A stretch of 64,000 bases of DNA from Moheibacter sp035515075 (GCA_035515075.1 DATJBZ010000017.1:184487-248486); one strand, 5' to 3'. Positions 50,487 to 60,274 are shown, counted from the stretch's first letter. Notes: generated from the letters alone by a model not told the origin. A program made the numbers and translations.

Positions 50487-52127
50487 TTACAGTTGGTTTT
50501 TGGTGTAATAAATTTTTAATTTTAACTTTTTGTCTTCCTGTTCTGAATTGCTGCCATGCAAAACCACACGGTGTGGGTTGAAAGCGCGATCGTTGTAAAA
50601 GGGGAGTCCTGGGCTTGCCACGGTTGAGTAGCTGCTAGAAGGACTCAACAAGAAATTCCCTAAACTCACCATGATTTTACTGTCTTCGAAAACTTCGTTT
50701 CTCTCGACCAAATTTTTGATGTGGTCTGTGATACGAATGGTATAGGTTTTTGGGTTGTTTTTGTAATTGTACATTGGGTTGAACTGAACCGTCAAAGGAT
50801 AGCTGTTGTAAAATTTCACCAAATCTGTGAAGTTTTTATTTTTATCCTTTCCTTCTTCTTTGTAGTTGTGCCAAGCAAAAAGATAAGGCGGTGTTTTCAA
50901 ACCGTGGGTGTCATCGATATGGAAAGTCAATTCCGCACCGACAATGGCCCAACCTTTGTTTTGTACGTTATTTTTCATTTCAGATAACTGCTCTTCATTG
51001 AGTTGAATGACTGTTTTTGTGCCATCCATTCCTGCCAAATACAAACGTGCGTCCCCTTGTTGGGTGTTGGGGTTGGTATAAGCGTTCACAAATTGAGAAC
51101 TTCTGTTGCTGTGCTCAAATTGGTTGACCTGAACGTTGTGTCCTGGTGTGTTTGACCAATAGCTTCCGAAAGTCAAAGGGAATGTATTGTTCAATCTTTC
51201 TTGTTCTGTATCTTCGTTGGGATTGTCATACGAATAATGCATGGTCAGATTGAAAGCTGCTGAATTTTGGTTGAAATTCATCAAAAATCCTTGATTGTCC
51301 AGTACGCTCAGTTCAATTCCTCTGAACAAGTTTCGAATGAAGCTCGCTTGGTCCTTTAAGTCGGATGAATTTTGGTTGTCAATGAATTTTTGTTTGAAAT
51401 ATTCCTTGTCCAATTTGACTTGAACGACTACATCAGGCGCTTTGGCTGTCGTCTCGTTTTTCTTTATTTTCTGGTAAGTCGTGACTTCATTTGACAATTC
51501 AGTGGTCCCCAAAACATTAGGGAGTACTTCAATGTCGTTGATGTTTTCACAAGAAGTACAATTTGCCAAAGTGCGGTTGGAATAGTACGTGGAATCTTGC
51601 GAATACAAATATTGGGCAACTTCTTTGACTTGAAGCGTCATTTTAGCTGTGGTATTTCCATAAATCGAATCCAATTTATAGGTCCTTTTCAACAAAATGG
51701 TCGCTGTGTCAGAAGGCGTGTCATTGCCGGTCAAATAAACATAAGTGGTGTCAACTTTGACATCTGCATCTTTGTTTTTATAATAAACCGGAATGTTCAA
51801 AATGACAGAATCCATTGTTGGGTTGGTTCCAAAGTCAGGATTCAACCGGGACAATCTTGCCTGAGAAATGAACCTCGCCTTGGTTCGTCCGAAGACAGCG
51901 CCTTCATAAACGCCTACGGTAGCGGCTTGTAAAACTGCTTCATCCGATCGGATGGAGTCGTTGTTGGTATTGTAAGCGATTAAGTCTACATAAAACGCGT
52001 TGGCAGATGCTCCTGAGTCTAAAATGCCACTTCCGACATCTGATATTTCATCTTCACAGGAGAAACTAATTAAGGCAGTTGTACAAAATCCTAAGGCAAC
52101 TACGAGATTCAAAAATCTTCTCATCAA
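50487..52127 (-). CDS. DUF4270 lipoprotein
   Basis: 546 residues with lipoprotein signal (ALISFSCEDE). DUF4270 occurs in nearly all Flavobacteriia between the glycogen-synthase-like gene and glmS, as here. Beta-rich (LSRLNPDFGTNPTMDSVILN, FSFPMYNYK-like regions). Function unknown; outer-membrane anchored. Confidence 0.88.
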   Translation of the reverse strand: MMRRFLNLVVALGFCTTALISFSCEDEISDVGSGILDSGASANAFYVDLIAYNTNNDSIRSDEAVLQAATVGVYEGAVFGRTKARFISQARLSRLNPDFGTNPTMDSVILNIPVYYKNKDADVKVDTTYVYLTGNDTPSDTATILLKRTYKLDSIYGNTTAKMTLQVKEVAQYLYSQDSTYYSNRTLANCTSCENINDIEVLPNVLGTTELSNEVTTYQKIKKNETTAKAPDVVVQVKLDKEYFKQKFIDNQNSSDLKDQASFIRNLFRGIELSVLDNQGFLMNFNQNSAAFNLTMHYSYDNPNEDTEQERLNNTFPLTFGSYWSNTPGHNVQVNQFEHSNRSSQFVNAYTNPNTQQGDARLYLAGMDGTKTVIQLNEEQLSEMKNNVQNKGWAIVGAELTFHIDDTHGLKTPPYLFAWHNYKEEGKDKNKNFTDLVKFYNSYPLTVQFNPMYNYKNNPKTYTIRITDHIKNLVERNEVFEDSKIMVSLGNFLLSPSSSYSTVASPGLPFYNDRAFNPHRVVLHGSNSEQEDKKLKLKIYYTKNQL

Positions 52128-52145
52128 TATTTTATCTGTTTTTAT

Positions 52146-52964
52146 TTAATCATTCATTAATTCTTCCGCATAGAAAAGTTTGTAAGCTTCCCCAAAGCTT
52201 TCTGATGGAGAATATTCCAAAACAGGAATTTCGCCTGATTTCAAATGTTGGTCAATGGCCTCTGGAATAAATTCCTCTCCTTTGATCGCAGCATCTGCGT
52301 ATTGTAAAGCCGACAAAGTCATGGCTTCGAAGTTGGGTTTCTCCAAAAACTTGGCCACTTCACCATTGATGCCATCAAAAGCCAGTTTCTCAGCGATTCC
52401 TTGGTTCAATTCCCCCTCAAAAGCATTGTCAAATAAAGAAACAACCACTTTGGCATCATTGAAAAAAGAATCTTCGGCATAGTACTCTTTTAGGTAAGCT
52501 GGAATCATGCTTGACATCCATCCTAAAATATGCACCACATCGGGTTTCCAATTCAGCTTTTTGACGGTTTCCAATACGCCTTTGGCAAAGAAAATTGCGC
52601 GTTCATCATTGTCATCAAAGAGTTTTCCATTTTTGTCAGCATACACTGATTTTCTTTTGAAATACTCTTCGTTGTCAATAAAATAAACTTGAATTCGCTC
52701 TCCTGGTACGGAAGCCACTTTGATGATCAAAGGCTGGTCCATGTCATTGATGATCAAATTCATCCCTGACAACCGAATCACTTCGTGCAATTGGTGCCTT
52801 CTTTCGTTGATCGTACCAAATCTGGGCATAAAAATCCTTACGTCAGCACCTTTTGCGCTCATGGCCTTTGGAATACTCAAAGACTGAGAGGACATTGGGC
52901 TTTCTGGAAAGTAAGGAGTCATTTCTGTAGTTACATACAATATTCGCTTTCCATTCATACTCAA
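52146..52964 (-). CDS. Glycogen/starch-synthase-like GT5 N-terminal protein
   Basis: 272 residues: KRILYVTTEMTPYFPESPMS is the ADP-glucose-binding start of GT5 synthases and HILGWMSSMIPAYLKE a core motif. The C-terminal GT1-type half is absent, so it may not be a full synthase. This short form is common in Flavobacteriia next to DUF4270/glmS and panC. Role unclear. Confidence 0.8.
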   Translation of the reverse strand: MSMNGKRILYVTTEMTPYFPESPMSSQSLSIPKAMSAKGADVRIFMPRFGTINERRHQLHEVIRLSGMNLIINDMDQPLIIKVASVPGERIQVYFIDNEEYFKRKSVYADKNGKLFDDNDERAIFFAKGVLETVKKLNWKPDVVHILGWMSSMIPAYLKEYYAEDSFFNDAKVVVSLFDNAFEGELNQGIAEKLAFDGINGEVAKFLEKPNFEAMTLSALQYADAAIKGEEFIPEAIDQHLKSGEIPVLEYSPSESFGEAYKLFYAEELMND

Positions 52965-53068
52965 AACTCATTAAATACTTGAAATTGTGCACAAAGATAC
53001 GAAATTTTACGATATTTTCGCGCAGTTGTTTTATTTTTGCGGCTTTTGTAATTTATTTAACACCTCAA

Positions 53069-53926
53069 ATGATCATTTTAAAAGACTCTGAAGCGCTTCA
53101 TAATCTGATGAATAAACTTCAACAGCAATCGACTGCCATCGGCTTTGTACCCACCATGGGGGCATTGCATCAAGGACATGCTTCTTTGGTCAAAGTATCT
53201 AAACAAGCCAATGATTTCACCTTGGTTAGCGTGTTTGTCAACCCTACGCAATTTGACAAGGCGGAAGATTTGGCCCAATATCCTCGTCTGGAACAACAAG
53301 ACATCGAGTTGTTGGAGAAAAATGGAGCAGATGCTGTTTTTTTTCCAAGTGTTGAAGACATTTATCCAGATGGAGAAAAGTCGGAGCATTTCGATTTCAA
53401 TGGCATAGAACACCAAATGGAAGGCAAATTTAGGCCCGGACATTTTGATGGTGTAGGAACGGTGGTGAAACGGTTTTTTGAGATGGTGCAGCCTACGAGA
53501 GCGTATTTTGGTGAAAAGGATTTTCAACAATTGGCCATCATACGGCATTTGGTGGAATCGCTGAATATCCCTGTTGAAATTGTATCTGTACCGATCAAAA
53601 GAGAAGCGGATGGTTTGGCGATGAGTTCGCGAAATTTGCGTTTGACCCAGGAAATGCGTGAAGAAGCGCCGAAAATTTATGCCATTTTATTGGCCGCCAA
53701 AGCATTTCTAAAAACCCATTCGATCGAAGCGACCCATCAATTTGTAAAGGAAGCGTTTGACAAAACCCAATTGGTGTTGGAGTATTTTGAAATCGCTGAT
53801 GAAGCAACTTTGGTGAGTGTTCAAACGCAAGAAAAAGGACAGAGAATCCGTGCTTTTGTGGCGGTATTTGCCGGAGATATTCGTTTGATTGACAATTTAG
53901 ATTTAAATGAAAGCAAGGGATTATAA
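53069..53926 (+). CDS. panC: Pantoate-beta-alanine ligase
   Basis: About 285 residues from ATG 53069 (MIILKDSEALHNLM); the longer upstream start would add an atypical tail. VPTMGALHQGHASL holds the HxGH nucleotidylation motif and FVNPTQFDKAEDL is family-specific; YFGEKDFQQLAIIR and MSSRNLRLT also match. Forms pantothenate from pantoate and beta-alanine with ATP. Divergent from the glycogen-synthase-like gene. Confidence 0.95.
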   Translation: MIILKDSEALHNLMNKLQQQSTAIGFVPTMGALHQGHASLVKVSKQANDFTLVSVFVNPTQFDKAEDLAQYPRLEQQDIELLEKNGADAVFFPSVEDIYPDGEKSEHFDFNGIEHQMEGKFRPGHFDGVGTVVKRFFEMVQPTRAYFGEKDFQQLAIIRHLVESLNIPVEIVSVPIKREADGLAMSSRNLRLTQEMREEAPKIYAILLAAKAFLKTHSIEATHQFVKEAFDKTQLVLEYFEIADEATLVSVQTQEKGQRIRAFVAVFAGDIRLIDNLDLNESKGL

Positions 53927-53956
53927 TTTAAAAAACTCCTTATCTTTGGCGCCGTT

Positions 53957-54307
53957 ATGATGATAGAAGTAGTACGAAGTAAAATCCACCGGGTCAAAGT
54001 AACTGGCGCGGAGTTGAATTATATCGGAAGCATTACGATTGATGCCGACTTGTTGGACAGTGCCAATATGGTCGTGGGCGAGAAAGTCCAAATTGTCAAC
54101 ATTCAGAATGGGGAACGTTTCGAGACCTATACGATTCCTGGAAAAAGAGGTTCGGGTGAAGTTACCTTGAATGGTCCTGCAGCAAGGAAAGTGCAGAAAG
54201 ATGACATCATTATCATCATCGCTTATGGGCTGATGTCGATGAGTGAAGCCAAAACATTTCAGCCGACCATTATTTTCCCGAATGAAAAAACCAATCGCTT
54301 AGACTAA
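53957..54307 (+). CDS. panD: Aspartate 1-decarboxylase
   Basis: 116 residues. YIGSITIDADLLD carries the Gly-Ser self-cleavage site that yields the pyruvoyl cofactor; QIVNIQNGERFETYTI and GPAARKVQKDD match PanD. Produces beta-alanine for PanC, which is encoded immediately upstream, so the two form a pantothenate operon. Confidence 0.95.
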   Translation: MMIEVVRSKIHRVKVTGAELNYIGSITIDADLLDSANMVVGEKVQIVNIQNGERFETYTIPGKRGSGEVTLNGPAARKVQKDDIIIIIAYGLMSMSEAKTFQPTIIFPNEKTNRLD

Positions 54308-54313
54308 CACGAG

Positions 54314-55309
54314 ATGAAAGCGAAAATTGGCCAAAGTATCTTCGTGGTGATTGCGGTCATTTTAGCGGTCATTTTTATTGGGTTGACCCTCCAACAAACA
54401 GATTTTGTTGCTTTGAAGGCCGCTGCAGTGCGTGTAAACTATTTTTGGTTCATCGCTTCGATGGTTTTGAGCATTTTCTCTTATTGGTTAAGGGCAGCGC
54501 GGTGGAAATTGTTATTGACGCCCATGGGGTTTAACGTCAATACCTCCAGTGGTTTTTGGGCAATTGCCTTTGCTTATTTCATGAACTTAACGATTCCAAG
54601 AAGTGGTGAAGTTGCTCGGGCCACTTCATTTTATAAAATGGAAAAAGTACCCGTCGATCAATCATTGGGCACCATTGTGTTGGAGCGGGTCATTGACGTC
54701 TTGTTCCTTTTTTTGTTTTTGGGCTTGACTTTGGTGTTCAATGCTGACACCTTGTTTTCTTTCTTTTCATTCACAGAAGGTATTTCATTGGGCAAGTACG
54801 GCGCAGCCTTGGGTGTATTGATTGCGATGGGATTGTTGGTGTTTTTTTTCAGAAAGACTTTGGCAAAATTCAAGTTGTATCAAACCATTGAATCCTTTCT
54901 CAAAGGAATATGGACAGGCTTTCGCTCCATTTTGCATTTGAAACAAAGTGGTTTGTTCATTCTCTATTCTTTTGGGATTTGGACTTGTTATTTTTTCATG
55001 ACCTATTTGGTGATTTTCGCTTTTCCAGAAACGGCGCATTTTGGCATTGGGGAAGGGTTTTTCTTGATCATTTCTGGTGCCTTGGGCATGATCCTTCCAG
55101 CAGTGGGTGGTTTGGGCTATCCTTATGTGATGAGCATGGCTTTTGCAGCGATTTATATGACCAGCGGACAAACGGCTGAAGCTGGTAAAATCGTTGGAAA
55201 CTACTTTGGTTTGTTGTTGTATTTTGCGCAAATCATTGCCATGTTGAGCTTCGGTTTGTTGTCATTTTTCTTCATTGCTAAAATTAGCCGAAAGAATTCT
55301 ATCGAATAA
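54314..55309 (+). CDS. Lysylphosphatidylglycerol synthase TM-region (UPF0104) membrane protein
   Basis: 331 residues, about eight membrane helices with SYWLRAARWKLLLTPMGF and FMNLTIPRSGEVARATSF typical of the flippase-like family. Conserved behind panD in Flavobacteriia. Substrate unknown; lipid or lipid-linked molecule translocation is suspected for the family. Confidence 0.8.
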   Translation: MKAKIGQSIFVVIAVILAVIFIGLTLQQTDFVALKAAAVRVNYFWFIASMVLSIFSYWLRAARWKLLLTPMGFNVNTSSGFWAIAFAYFMNLTIPRSGEVARATSFYKMEKVPVDQSLGTIVLERVIDVLFLFLFLGLTLVFNADTLFSFFSFTEGISLGKYGAALGVLIAMGLLVFFFRKTLAKFKLYQTIESFLKGIWTGFRSILHLKQSGLFILYSFGIWTCYFFMTYLVIFAFPETAHFGIGEGFFLIISGALGMILPAVGGLGYPYVMSMAFAAIYMTSGQTAEAGKIVGNYFGLLLYFAQIIAMLSFGLLSFFFIAKISRKNSIE

Positions 55310-55384
55310 CCAAACATTCAATTGTAGTACAGTGCTTTTTGCGTTTTTTGTGAGAAATACGACCTAGAAATGCAAATTTTAACA

Positions 55385-55930
55385 TTAAGCCTTTCTATCT
55401 GGATTTTGCTTGAGAAATGCGTCCCAACCCGAATAAGTTTTGGGAATTTTGTCGTTGCCAGAATTGAAATAATGACAAACTGCAGCGGCCAGTCCGTCGG
55501 TCGAATCCAGTCGTTTGGGCAATTCTTTGATGTTCAATAAATTTTGCAACATACCCGCTACTTGTTCTTTCGAGGCATTGCCATTGCCAGTGATGGCCAT
55601 TTTGATTTTTTTGGGAGAATATTCGGTGATTGGCACTTCTCGGTACAAACTCGCTGCCATAGCAACGCCTTGGGCCCGACCCAATTTCAACATCGATTGG
55701 ACGTTTTTACCAAAAAAAGGTGCTTCGATGGCGATTTCGTCAGGATGATAGGTGTCGATCAGCGAAAGTGTTTTGTCGAAAATTCTTTTCAATTTCAATT
55801 CATGTGTTGCCAATTTGTGCAACAACAATTCATCCAATAACATGAACTGCATCTTCTTTTTTTCGACTTTGATCAAACCAAACCCCATGACTGTTGTTCC
55901 TGGGTCGATGCCCAAAATAATCCGCTCCAT
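55385..55930 (-). CDS. ruvC: Holliday-junction resolvase RuvC
   Basis: 181 residues. LGIDPGTTVMGFGL (catalytic Asp), AIEAPFFGKN (Glu) and KRLDSTDGLAAAVCH (Asp pair) give the RuvC active site. Cuts Holliday junctions with RuvAB. Confidence 0.95.
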   Translation of the reverse strand: MERIILGIDPGTTVMGFGLIKVEKKKMQFMLLDELLLHKLATHELKLKRIFDKTLSLIDTYHPDEIAIEAPFFGKNVQSMLKLGRAQGVAMAASLYREVPITEYSPKKIKMAITGNGNASKEQVAGMLQNLLNIKELPKRLDSTDGLAAAVCHYFNSGNDKIPKTYSGWDAFLKQNPDRKA

Positions 55931-55969
55931 GGCGCTAAGTTAATGGATTGGTGCCAGATTTCTTCATTT

Positions 55970-56305
55970 TTATGAAAGCTTTGAGGCGTTTGAAAATAAA
56001 TTGATGATGACGACACCGACGACGATGAAGGCAATGCCGAGAATGGCCGGCCAATCCAAGGTTTGTTGGTACACAAAATAGCCGACCAATGAAATGACTA
56101 CAATGCCGACCGCTGACCAAATCGCGTAAGCAATGCCGATCGGAATTCCTTTCAGTGCGATGGACAAAAGATAAAATGACAGACAAAGTGCGGTACCAAA
56201 AATTAGCGTAGGAATGGGTTGAGTGAACTGTTCTGTCTTCTTGAGAAATGAAGTGCCGATGACTTCAAAGAGGATGGCTGCTGCCAAAAATAAATAACTT
56301 TTCAT
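55970..56305 (-). CDS. SMR-family (EmrE-like) small multidrug transporter
   Basis: 111 residues, four hydrophobic helices; the key membrane Glu lies in AAAILFEVIGTSFLK and the GIPIGIAYAIWSAVGIVVIS block is diagnostic. Proton-coupled export of lipophilic cations or guanidinium; the subclass cannot be determined. Confidence 0.9.
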   Translation of the reverse strand: MKSYLFLAAAILFEVIGTSFLKKTEQFTQPIPTLIFGTALCLSFYLLSIALKGIPIGIAYAIWSAVGIVVISLVGYFVYQQTLDWPAILGIAFIVVGVVIINLFSNASKLS

Positions 56306-56427
56306 GGTGAAAGTTCAAATTACGAACACAAAACTAAGCTTTTTTCATGAAAAGAACTTCATCAAACGTTCTTTTATGTAATTCGTTCAAGGGCTTTGTA
56401 ATCAGTTGATTTCGTTCGTTTTCTAAT

Positions 56428-56664
56428 GTATCGAAATGACGAAAACAGTAAGCGAAGGAGTTTTTCTTGGTCCAAGCTGCTCCTATATTTGTTCAGGCTC
56501 AAAATGGGGATTTTGAATCCGTATGAGCTGATACAAAAACTAAGAATGAATCTATTATTGTTTCAAATAATTTTAGTAGTTGAGAGTAGATTTTTAACCA
56601 ACCCAATCAACCTTTGAATTGGTAAGAGGCAAGGAGAAAAAGTTTCCTTGTACTCTTGCCAATT
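56428..56664 (+). repeat. Host repeat element, copy 1 (conserved segment plus hairpin)
   Basis: 175 bp (56428-56602) match copy 2 at 59348-59522 without gaps; the last 125 bp are identical. A TAnnTTTG box (TATATTTG) lies inside the identical part. After a divergent spacer comes a long hairpin: GGTAAGAGGCAAGGA ... TCCTTGTACTCTTGCC (to 56664). Copy 2 has the same hairpin with a G-C pair replaced by A-T. Noncoding in appearance: all frames carry stops. Confidence 0.75.
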
Positions 56665-56722
56665 TCAAAATCGACAACCAAAAAAAATATCAATTGCCCA
56701 TTGTAGTTGATCCGTAAAATAA

Positions 56723-56827
56723 ATGAAAACGAACCCACCTTATTCCCCCAACAAAAAACTTGTCCTGCATTTCATTTGCAAGGCAAGTTTTTGTTTGTTT
56801 TTCTGGGTGTGCAAATGCACAGTTTGA
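56723..56827 (+). pseudogene. Truncated signal-peptide ORF after repeat copy 1
   Basis: 34 codons: MKTNPPYSPNKKLVLHFICK then hydrophobic ASFCLFFWVC, TGA. Similar in layout to the first part of the 59607 gene (FFLHFMCKAIVGLILW), which follows copy 2. It stops where an nhaA fragment begins, so it looks like a broken paralogue. Confidence 0.5.
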
Positions 56828-56833
56828 ATGTGA

Positions 56834-56986
56834 GGAATTGGCTTGAGTTTGTTGGCGGCCATTGGTTTCACCATGTCCTTGTTCATTACTTCTTTGGTTT
56901 TTACGGATGAAGAATATATGACACAAGCGGAAACAAGCATTTTTGTCGCATCAATCATCGTTAAGAGGGATTTATTGTTGAAATAA
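56834..56986 (+). pseudogene. nhaA: C-terminal fragment of Na+/H+ antiporter NhaA
   Basis: GIGLSLLAAIGFTMSLFITS is the strongly conserved penultimate helix of NhaA, followed by LVFTDEEYMTQAETSIFVAS and a proper stop. Only ~50 residues remain, with no start; the rest (~340 residues) has been lost. It shows that a deletion or insertion removed an nhaA gene here. Confidence 0.75.
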
Positions 56987-57030
56987 TCGGCAAAGGAAAA
57001 GATTTCGGTTGATTGAATTCAAATTTATTG

Positions 57031-58632
57031 TCAAATGATGCTTTTGTCTTTGTTGATATTCTCAATGAAATAGGAAGGTAAAACGCCAGTTTTCTTCTTA
57101 AATGCAATGCTAAAAACTTGACGAGAAGAAAACCCACATTCTTTTGCCAAATAACTGATTTTATACTGACGGTATTCTGGATGATCGTATAGCAAGTCAA
57201 TGATATAATTGATCCTTAAGTCATTGATGTATTGGTTGAAGGGCTTTCCTTTATGGTTTTTTAAAATTTCGTTTAGGTATTTAGAATTGGTGCCTATGTA
57301 GTTAATTAAATATGCATAATTCATGTCTTCGCGAATGAATTTATTGGATTTTTCAAATTTCTCTAATTTTGCTAACAAAGCATTTTCTGTTTCATCAATG
57401 ATATTGATGCTGGTTTTTGTTTCGTTGTTTGTTTTCGCCTGTTTCTTTTGGTTAATTTCAGCCAACAAATGTTGGTATTTTTTGTAGTTAATTTTATTTC
57501 TTCTTCGAAAGTGAAAAATAGGAATAATGGCCGCAATGGTGACCAAGCCAAGAATGGAAAGAAGGATTTCCAATGTTTTTTTATACGTCGTATCTTTTTC
57601 ATCAATGATTTTATTTAAAGAAGCGTTAGTGCTTTCCTGTTCTTCTTTTTTCATCTTCTCGTTGAGTTCTGTGTACAAATTCGCATAATAAACCGAACTG
57701 TCTTTTTGCTCAATTTCTAAAAAGGACTTAAAAAGTGCATTGTAAATATTGCGGCGAACTTTAGGCAGGTCCTGTTTTTTTGTTAATTGTAAGCCTTCTT
57801 TCCCATATTTTATTGTTTTTTCGTATTGCTTTTCATCCAAATAAAATTCAGATAAGGCACCAAATAACGTAATTCCATAATCAATGCTAATCTTGTAGGC
57901 ATCATTTTGGTAAATTTTCAAAGCTTCCAAAAGGTTTTCTTCTGCCTTGTCACTTTGTTTAAAATCTAAATAGTAAGCTTGTCCTTTTTTAATGTATTGA
58001 TGTCCCAATAAATCATATTTAGGATGAATCAAATAATTAACGCTGTCTGGAATCATTTTAAGCTCATCGATACATAAATTCAAATAATGAAATCTATCAT
58101 CTAATGAGCCGTTGCTTTCTGAGTAAAATGCGGCAAAACTATCATAGATAATTGCTGTAAAATAATGTTGCAAGGCTTCTTTAGGAATTTTCTTTGCGAA
58201 AGTTAACGCTTTTTTCAAGTGTATCAACGCCTGGTCATACAAGCCCAATTGAGAATAAGAAGCACCCAACGTACGATAAAGTCCAGCCAATTTGCTGTAA
58301 TCCTTTAATTTCAAAGCCAATTCTTCTACTTCTTTGCTTTCTTTTATAACTTTATTAAAATCACCTGTATTGAAATAAAGGATGGCTAAAGATTCTTTGG
58401 CTTTTATCATACCAATATCAAAATTAGCTTGCTTAGATTCTTCATATAATTTATGGTAAGAAGCAATGGCTTGGTCAATATCTGCCAAGATTAAAAGTCT
58501 CGCTTCTTCAAACTTCTCTTCCCAAACTTCTATTGAATGTTCCTGCGCATAGATTTGAGAATTGAAACTTAAAATGAATAGAAAGAGAAATACTCGAAAT
58601 AGTAAAGACATATAATGGGTTGTTTTAATCAT
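57031..58632 (-). CDS. TPR/AraC-type membrane transcription regulator
   Basis: 533 residues. Signal peptide or anchor, TPR-like repeats (TGDFNKVIKESKEVEELALK, LGLYDQALIHLKKALTFAKK), one membrane helix (LEILLSILGLVTIAAIIPIF) and a C-terminal AraC HTH (ISYLAKECGFSSRQVFSIAF). This sensor-regulator type is expanded in Chryseobacterium and Elizabethkingia relatives. It lies between the two repeat copies. Confidence 0.85.
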   Translation of the reverse strand: MIKTTHYMSLLFRVFLFLFILSFNSQIYAQEHSIEVWEEKFEEARLLILADIDQAIASYHKLYEESKQANFDIGMIKAKESLAILYFNTGDFNKVIKESKEVEELALKLKDYSKLAGLYRTLGASYSQLGLYDQALIHLKKALTFAKKIPKEALQHYFTAIIYDSFAAFYSESNGSLDDRFHYLNLCIDELKMIPDSVNYLIHPKYDLLGHQYIKKGQAYYLDFKQSDKAEENLLEALKIYQNDAYKISIDYGITLFGALSEFYLDEKQYEKTIKYGKEGLQLTKKQDLPKVRRNIYNALFKSFLEIEQKDSSVYYANLYTELNEKMKKEEQESTNASLNKIIDEKDTTYKKTLEILLSILGLVTIAAIIPIFHFRRRNKINYKKYQHLLAEINQKKQAKTNNETKTSINIIDETENALLAKLEKFEKSNKFIREDMNYAYLINYIGTNSKYLNEILKNHKGKPFNQYINDLRINYIIDLLYDHPEYRQYKISYLAKECGFSSRQVFSIAFKKKTGVLPSYFIENINKDKSII

Positions 58633-59136
58633 TTTTTTTAATGAATTGAATCAACAAATTTATAGTGTTTTTTGGCAAGGAGTGATTCTTAATAAAAATG
58701 TGGGATCTCTAATCAAGACAAATGAACTGTAAAATAAGATGATAGTTTTTTTTATTAAGTTCAAATATTTGGTTTTATAGTGGAAAATACTTGTCTTTTC
58801 TGTTGTTCTATTTTTGTCATTTGCAATAATACAAAATCTCGATTTGTTTGCTTTTGTTTTAGGGCATGTTTTCTGGAATTCATTCCCTGAGTTTTATGTG
58901 GTAATTCGCTGCTGTAGAGGTGTTTGTTGTTTGTTTTTGATGAAGGCGTTTTCCTTAAGAAAAAGATGATATTCTTCGTGTTTTTTTAAGGTGTTTTTTC
59001 CATAATTCATTCCCTTCTCTGTTTTTTTAATGTGAATGGGCTTTTTATTATTGTACCAGAATTACACATAAAAAGCGACAGCGATATTTTCGAAAAAACT
59101 TAACCACCAACCTATATTTTACCAAAACCAACCTTT
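58633..59136. other. Gene-free stretch upstream of the AraC gene
   Basis: A/T-rich; only short poly-T and poly-A runs. It likely holds the divergent promoters of the AraC gene and of the 59137 ORF. No other feature can be supported. Confidence 0.5.
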
Positions 59137-59340
59137 ATGATCTCATCAAAAACAATAACTGCGATGACTTCCTGCCTATTGGGCGGAATAGGATTGTTGT
59201 TATTGTTGATGGGATCTTTTATTTTTGGTTTTGCACAAATTTACGTTGCATATAATGTCAATTTTAAAGGTGAATGCCTCATCATTTGCTCTTTCAAACT
59301 TCTTTCATTAAAAGATTTTAAATCAATTATTTATGACAGT
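59137..59340 (+). pseudogene. Remnant of an exported protein before repeat copy 2
   Basis: A signal-peptide-like start (TSCLLGGIGLLLLLMGSFIF) then GFAQIYVAYNVNFK, similar in style to FGQLYVSDSATL of the next gene. Downstream the frame runs into the repeat element, so the original gene seems truncated. Confidence 0.4.
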
Positions 59341-59347
59341 TTTAAAC

Positions 59348-59588
59348 GTATCAAAATGACGAAAACAGTAAGCGAAGGAATTTTTTCTGGGCAAAGATGC
59401 TCCTATATTTGTTCAGGCTCAAAATGGGGATTTTGAATCCGTATGAGCTGATACAAAAACTAAGAATGAATCTATTATTGTTTCAAATAATTTTAGTAGT
59501 TGAGAGTAGATTTTTAACCAACTTAACCAATCTTTTGAATTGATAAGATACAAGGAAGCATAGAATAATTTCCTTGTATTCTTGTCAA
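59348..59588 (+). repeat. Host repeat element, copy 2
   Basis: Counterpart of 56428-56664. 59398-59522 is identical to 56478-56602. Hairpin TTGATAAGATACAAGGA ... TCCTTGTATTCTTGTCAA (59540-59588) keeps the fold of copy 1 with changed base pairs. It stands 18 bp before the 59607 gene. Confidence 0.75.
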
Positions 59589-59606
59589 CTCCACACCAAA
59601 AAACAG

Positions 59607-60215
59607 ATGAGCAAACAAAAGATAAACTCATTCCAGCACTATTTTTTCTTGCACTTTATGTGCAAGGCGATTGTTGGTTTGATTTTGTGGACAACAACTT
59701 TTTCATTTGGACAATTGTATGTTTCTGATTCTGCTACTTTGGTCATTGAAAAAGATGCTTTCATCAGCGAAATCGTAAAGAAGAACAACTCTAAAAAGAT
59801 TTACGTCACTCAAGGTACAATCACCAAAAATCTTTCTTCAGAAGATGGACTTGTATTCATTGCTTCAAATAAAGTTCAAAAAACAATTTACCAGAAAGTT
59901 ACTTCAGCTAATAAAAATCAAGCTGAGGTTTTGGTCAGAAAAGATCAAGTTGAGAATTCCATCATAGTCAAGGAGCGATTTGCTCGAATTGCAAAAAAAA
60001 ATGATCGAAACTTTCTCACGGAAAACTTGAAGCAATTAATTGCGATTGTTCAAGTTAATTCTCATTCGAAAGATAAAGATTCAATTGATTCGTACAATCA
60101 GTTTTGCATTCATTTTTATATTTCAGCTACCAAAAAACCTACTGAAACTCAAGATTCAAAAAAAATAAACAAAGGAGTTTATTCGCTTTTCAGCTTGCGT
60201 GGGCCACCTTTTTAG
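59607..60215 (+). CDS. Exported protein of unknown function (202 aa)
   Basis: Signal peptide with hydrophobic core IVGLILWTTTFSF, then GQLYVSDSATLVIEKDAF and a Lys-rich polar body. Start ATG 59607. This protein type precedes large RCC1/DUF11 surface proteins, as here (60 bp ahead). No domain recognised. Confidence 0.6.
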   Translation: MSKQKINSFQHYFFLHFMCKAIVGLILWTTTFSFGQLYVSDSATLVIEKDAFISEIVKKNNSKKIYVTQGTITKNLSSEDGLVFIASNKVQKTIYQKVTSANKNQAEVLVRKDQVENSIIVKERFARIAKKNDRNFLTENLKQLIAIVQVNSHSKDKDSIDSYNQFCIHFYISATKKPTETQDSKKINKGVYSLFSLRGPPF

Positions 60216-60274
60216 ATTGATAAAATAGTTGATAACCTAAACCAACTTTTTTTTATTAATCTAAATTTAAAAAA

